Shown: piece after piece, positions 61,135-64,000 of the stretch
Numbering within the stretch: position 1 is the first letter of the stretch
Layout of the letters: every line of letters begins with the position of its first letter
Assembly (NCBI RefSeq): GCF_003319095.1
Contig: NZ_QOHI01000002.1
Coordinates: forward strand, 372,001 to 436,000
Origin: Blastococcus sp. TBT05-19
GTDB lineage: Bacteria; Actinomycetota; Actinomycetes; Mycobacteriales; Geodermatophilaceae
Direction: 5' to 3'
DNA: 64,000 bases
Program-made: the position numbers and the translations under genes
Notes under the pieces: model-generated
What the model was told of the DNA's origin: nothing
What the model saw: only the letters and a program-made list of their open reading frames with translations
The model's database searches: none

Positions 61135-61172
61135 GCGGGTAACGGCGGTCCTCGCGGGGCAGTGCAGGGAGC

Positions 61173-62870
61173 GTGACCTCACCGCCGCGCCTGCCCGAGG
61201 CACTGACCGACCTGCGGGACCGGTTGGCCGCCGCGCCGCTGCTGCTCGCGACCCCGGCCCGCGACGACGCCGTCCGCGCGGCGCGGGGCGTCGTCGACCA
61301 GATCGACGACTACCTCCTCCCGCGGCTGCGCGACCTCGACGCGCCCCTGCTGACCGTCGTCGGCGGGTCCACCGGCGCGGGCAAGTCCACGCTGGTGAAC
61401 AGCCTGATCGGCACCCCGGTCACCACGGCCGGCGTGCTCCGGCCCACCACCCGCGCCCCGGTCCTCGTGTGCTCGCGCACCGACGCGGCCAGCTTCTCCG
61501 GCGACCGGGTGCTGCCGGGCCTGGCCCGGGTGACCGGCGGCGACGGGGGAGCGGGCACGGTGCAGCTCGTCGTCCGGGACGACGTACCCGCAGGCCTCGC
61601 CCTGCTCGACGCCCCGGACGTCGACTCGGTGGTCGCCACGAACCGCGACCTGGCCGCCCAGCTCCTGGCGGCGGCCGACCTCTGGGTCTTCGTGACGACG
61701 GCGGCCCGCTACGCCGACGCCGTCCCGTGGGACCTGCTGCGCACGGCGCAGGAACGGGGGACGGCGCTGGCCGTCGTCCTGGACCGGGTGCCACCGGAGG
61801 CGGCCGGCGAGATCGCCGCGGACCTCGGCGGGATGCTGGAGCGGGCCGGCCTGCCCGGGACCCGGCTCTTCGTGGTGGAGGAGGGCCCGCTGGCCGACGG
61901 CCTGCTGCCCGAGGCGCAGGTGGGTCCGCTGCGGACCTGGCTGCACGCCCTCGCCGCCGACCAGGAGGAGCGGGCCGCGGTCGTGCGCCAGACGCTGGTC
62001 GGCGCGCTGGGCAGCCTGGAGCAGCGGACGGGCGTCGTCGTCGCGGCCGTGGACGAGCAGGTGGGAGCGGCCGGAGCGCTGCGCGCCGCCGCCGCCGCGG
62101 CCTACGACTCGGCGCGCGACGGCGTGGACGAGGGCGTGCGCAGCGGCAGCCTGCTGCGCGGCGAGGTGCTGACGCGCTGGCAGGAGTTCGTCGGCACGGG
62201 GGAGTGGATGCGCACGCTCCAGGACCGGGTCGGGCGGCTGCGCGACCGGGTGACCGCCGCGCTCTCCGGCCGTCCCGCCCCCGCCGAGGGCCTGGCCGGT
62301 GCGCTGGAGAGCAGCGTCGAGGGCCTGCTGCGCGCCGAGGCCGACCGCGCCGCCGAGCGCACGGTGACCGCCTGGCGCGCGCTGCCGGGTGGGCCGGCGC
62401 TCCTGGCCGGCCAGGAGCGCGACCTGGCCCGCGTCTCCCCCGACTTCCCCGAGGCCGCCGCCGCCCAGGTGCGGGACTGGCAGGGCACGGTGCTCGACCT
62501 CGTGCGCGACCAGGGAGCGGACAAGCGCTCCCGGGCCCGGCTGCTGTCCTGGGGCGTCAACGGCACCGGGGCCGTGGTGATGGTCGCCGTCTTCGCCCAG
62601 ACCGGAGGGCTGACCGGCGGCGAGGTGGCTGTCGCCGGCGGCACGACGGCCGTCGGCCAGCGGGTGCTGGAGGCGGTGTTCGGCGACGCGGCCGTCCGTG
62701 CCCTGGCCGAGCGCGCCCGCGAGGACCTGCGCGAGCGCTCCGACGCCCTGCTGCGCTACGAGCAGGACCGCTTCGACGACCGGGTCGACGACGCCGCCCC
62801 GGACGAGACCACCGCCGGCGGGCTGCGCGCCGCCGTCGCGGCCCTGGCGGACGCGCGGCGCGCCGCGTGA
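61173..62870 (+). CDS. dynamin-like GTPase 1
   Basis: 565-residue large GTPase. G1 motif GGSTGAGKST at 64-73, switch region RPTTRAPVLVC, G3-type LLDAPDVDSV, and a VLDRVPPE segment at the G4 position. A long helical stalk follows, and near the C-terminus a paired hydrophobic hairpin (GTGAVVMVAVFAQTGGLTGG) that would insert in the membrane, then coiled coil. This order fits bacterial dynamin-like proteins, which often come in tandem pairs that remodel membranes, for example at Streptomyces sporulation septa. The GTG stop-start overlap (GTGA) with the next gene supports a heteromeric pair. Confidence 0.85.
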   Translation: MTSPPRLPEALTDLRDRLAAAPLLLATPARDDAVRAARGVVDQIDDYLLPRLRDLDAPLLTVVGGSTGAGKSTLVNSLIGTPVTTAGVLRPTTRAPVLVCSRTDAASFSGDRVLPGLARVTGGDGGAGTVQLVVRDDVPAGLALLDAPDVDSVVATNRDLAAQLLAAADLWVFVTTAARYADAVPWDLLRTAQERGTALAVVLDRVPPEAAGEIAADLGGMLERAGLPGTRLFVVEEGPLADGLLPEAQVGPLRTWLHALAADQEERAAVVRQTLVGALGSLEQRTGVVVAAVDEQVGAAGALRAAAAAAYDSARDGVDEGVRSGSLLRGEVLTRWQEFVGTGEWMRTLQDRVGRLRDRVTAALSGRPAPAEGLAGALESSVEGLLRAEADRAAERTVTAWRALPGGPALLAGQERDLARVSPDFPEAAAAQVRDWQGTVLDLVRDQGADKRSRARLLSWGVNGTGAVVMVAVFAQTGGLTGGEVAVAGGTTAVGQRVLEAVFGDAAVRALAERAREDLRERSDALLRYEQDRFDDRVDDAAPDETTAGGLRAAVAALADARRAA

Positions 62871-64000
62871 AGCGGGCGGAGCGGTCGCTGACCGACCGGC
62901 TGACGGCGCTGCGGGAGGCGATCGAGGTCGCCGACGGCCGCCTGGAGGTGCCCGAGCTGGCCCGGGCGCGGGCGGTCCTGGCCAAGGCGGGAGCGCGGGA
63001 GGCCCTGGGCGACGCCACCGTCGTCGCCCTCGCCGGAGCGACGGGCAGCGGCAAGTCCACCCTGTTCAACGCCCTGTCCGGCAGCGAGGTGAGCACGCCC
63101 GGCGTCCGCCGCCCGACCACCGGGGTCGCGCACGCCACGGTGTGGGGCACGGCCGACGACGGCGCCGACCGGCTGCTCGACTGGCTGGAGGTGCCCCGCC
63201 GCCACCGGCACGCGCCCGAGCCCGCCCTGGACGGACTGGTCCTGCTCGACCTCCCCGACCACGACAGCGTGCGCCTGGAGCACCGGCTGGAGGTCGACCG
63301 GCTGGTCGGGCTGGTCGACGTCCTCGTCTGGGTGCTGGACCCGCAGAAGTACGCCGACGCCGCGGTGCACGAGCGCTACCTCGCCCCGCTGGCCACGCAC
63401 GCGGGCGTGCTGCTCGTCGTCCTCAACCAGGTCGACCGCCTCGACGAACCGGCCGCGCGGGCCTGCCTCGCCGACCTGCGGGGACTGCTGGACCGCGAGG
63501 GGCTGGCGGAGACGCCGCTGCTGGCCGTGTCGGGGCGCACCGGCCAGGGGCTGTCCGAGCTGCGCGGCCAGCTGGCCCGCCGGGTGTCCGCCCGCCGGGC
63601 CGCCACCGAGCGGCTGGTCGCCGACGTGCGGGCCGGCGCCGCCGCGCTGGCGGCGCACTGCCCCGAGGGGGACGCGGCGCCGGGGCGCGGGGGGCGACCG
63701 GGAGCCGAGGAGCTGACCGACGCGCTGGCCGTCGCGGCCGGCGTGCCCACGGTGATCGCGGCGGTCGAGCGCTCCACCTACCGCGAGGGCACCGGGCGCA
63801 CGGGCTGGCCGCTGCTGCGCTGGACCCGGAAGCTCCGCGCGGACCCGCTCGAGCGGCTGCACCTGGGCGGGGGCCGGACGTCGCTGCCGGCCGCCGGGGC
63901 GGTCGAGGCGGCGCGGGTCGCCACCGCGGTGCGGGAGGTCCGCGAGGACCTGGGCGACGGCCTGGCCCCGGCCTGGCGGGACGAGCTCCGGCGCACCGCC
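62867..64000 (+). CDS. dynamin-like/YfjP-type GTPase 2, truncated by window end
   Basis: At least 378 residues, open to the right edge. Begins at the GTG overlapping the upstream stop. G1 motif GATGSGKST at 57-65, switch 1 RRPTTGVAHATVW, G3 region VLLDLPDHDSV, G4-type NQVD in VVLNQVDRLDEP, and SGRTGQGLSELRG. Similar overall to gene 1 but with a better G4 motif, as in YfjP/Era-like TRAFAC GTPases. The membrane part is expected beyond the window. Forms a tandem pair with the previous gene, and both follow the PilZ gene closely on the same strand. Confidence 0.85.
   Translation, partial: MKRAERSLTDRLTALREAIEVADGRLEVPELARARAVLAKAGAREALGDATVVALAGATGSGKSTLFNALSGSEVSTPGVRRPTTGVAHATVWGTADDGADRLLDWLEVPRRHRHAPEPALDGLVLLDLPDHDSVRLEHRLEVDRLVGLVDVLVWVLDPQKYADAAVHERYLAPLATHAGVLLVVLNQVDRLDEPAARACLADLRGLLDREGLAETPLLAVSGRTGQGLSELRGQLARRVSARRAATERLVADVRAGAAALAAHCPEGDAAPGRGGRPGAEELTDALAVAAGVPTVIAAVERSTYREGTGRTGWPLLRWTRKLRADPLERLHLGGGRTSLPAAGAVEAARVATAVREVREDLGDGLAPAWRDELRRTA

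Overview
The window is a 64 kb piece of a very GC-rich actinobacterial chromosome. Gene content and protein style (gnd-recF-dciA-gyrB-gyrA order, a DUF3566 gene and DLW-39 between/next to tRNA-Ile and tRNA-Ala, CrgA, the fhaA-fhaB-pstP-ftsW-pbpA-pknA-pknB cluster, a class E sortase) suggest a member of the Frankia/Geodermatophilus-like actinobacteria (Blastococcus, Geodermatophilus or Modestobacter are good candidates). The family assignment is an inference. The region lies next to oriC: the left end is the tail of gnd followed by recF, which in actinobacteria sit just downstream of dnaA-dnaN, and the first 35 kb carries four near-perfect parS-type palindromes (core GTTCCACGTGGAAC).

Layout. 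1-11 kb: gnd tail, recF, dciA-like DUF721 gene, an unknown Pro-rich protein, an ABC exporter, an SDR oxidoreductase, gyrB and gyrA. 11-18.6 kb: DUF3566 membrane protein, tRNA-Ile, DLW-39, tRNA-Ala, a carboxymuconolactone-decarboxylase-like protein, cyclophilin, rhomboid protease with zinc ribbon, PH-domain protein, thiolase, a gene-free stretch packed with DnaA-box-like 9-mers, crgA, a DUF881 gene and a pabA/trpG glutaminase. 18.7-28 kb, minus strand: the growth and division signalling operon, transcribed fhaA, fhaB, pstP, ftsW/rodA, pbpA, pknA, pknB with overlapping stop/start codons from fhaB to pknA. 28-45 kb: tRNA-Leu and mostly single metabolic and regulatory genes, including an ECF sigma factor with membrane partner, an aldose epimerase, a MOSC protein, an S4 protein, an aminotransferase/omega-amidase pair, a PRC-barrel stress protein, a CYTH protein, a metallophosphoesterase, a TetR regulator, phosphofructokinase and a divergent HutC-type GntR regulator.

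45-64 kb: an enoyl-CoA hydratase homologue, two tandem PknA-like kinases, CinA, SRPBCC proteins, a cell-surface block (class E sortase, a repeat-rich LAYTG surface protein, a Thr/Ser-rich secreted protein), an AidB-type acyl-CoA dehydrogenase, and a c-di-GMP block (PAS-GGDEF-EAL, NYN, PilZ) ending in a pair of dynamin-like/YfjP-like GTPases, the second cut by the window edge.

How it fits together: the left half is replication, topology, segregation (parS) and the kinase/phosphatase/FHA system that tunes peptidoglycan synthesis. The right half adds accessory signalling (extra kinases, c-di-GMP) and cell-surface functions. Many genes have a TAnnnT box 6-8 nt ahead of the start codon and no Shine-Dalgarno, which points to widespread leaderless transcription. 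The most unusual items are the intergenic DnaA-box cluster at 16.36-16.67 kb, the sortase/LAYTG repeat-protein block, the 26-bp operator repeats between pfkA and the GntR gene, and the c-di-GMP/NYN/PilZ/dynamin neighbourhood.
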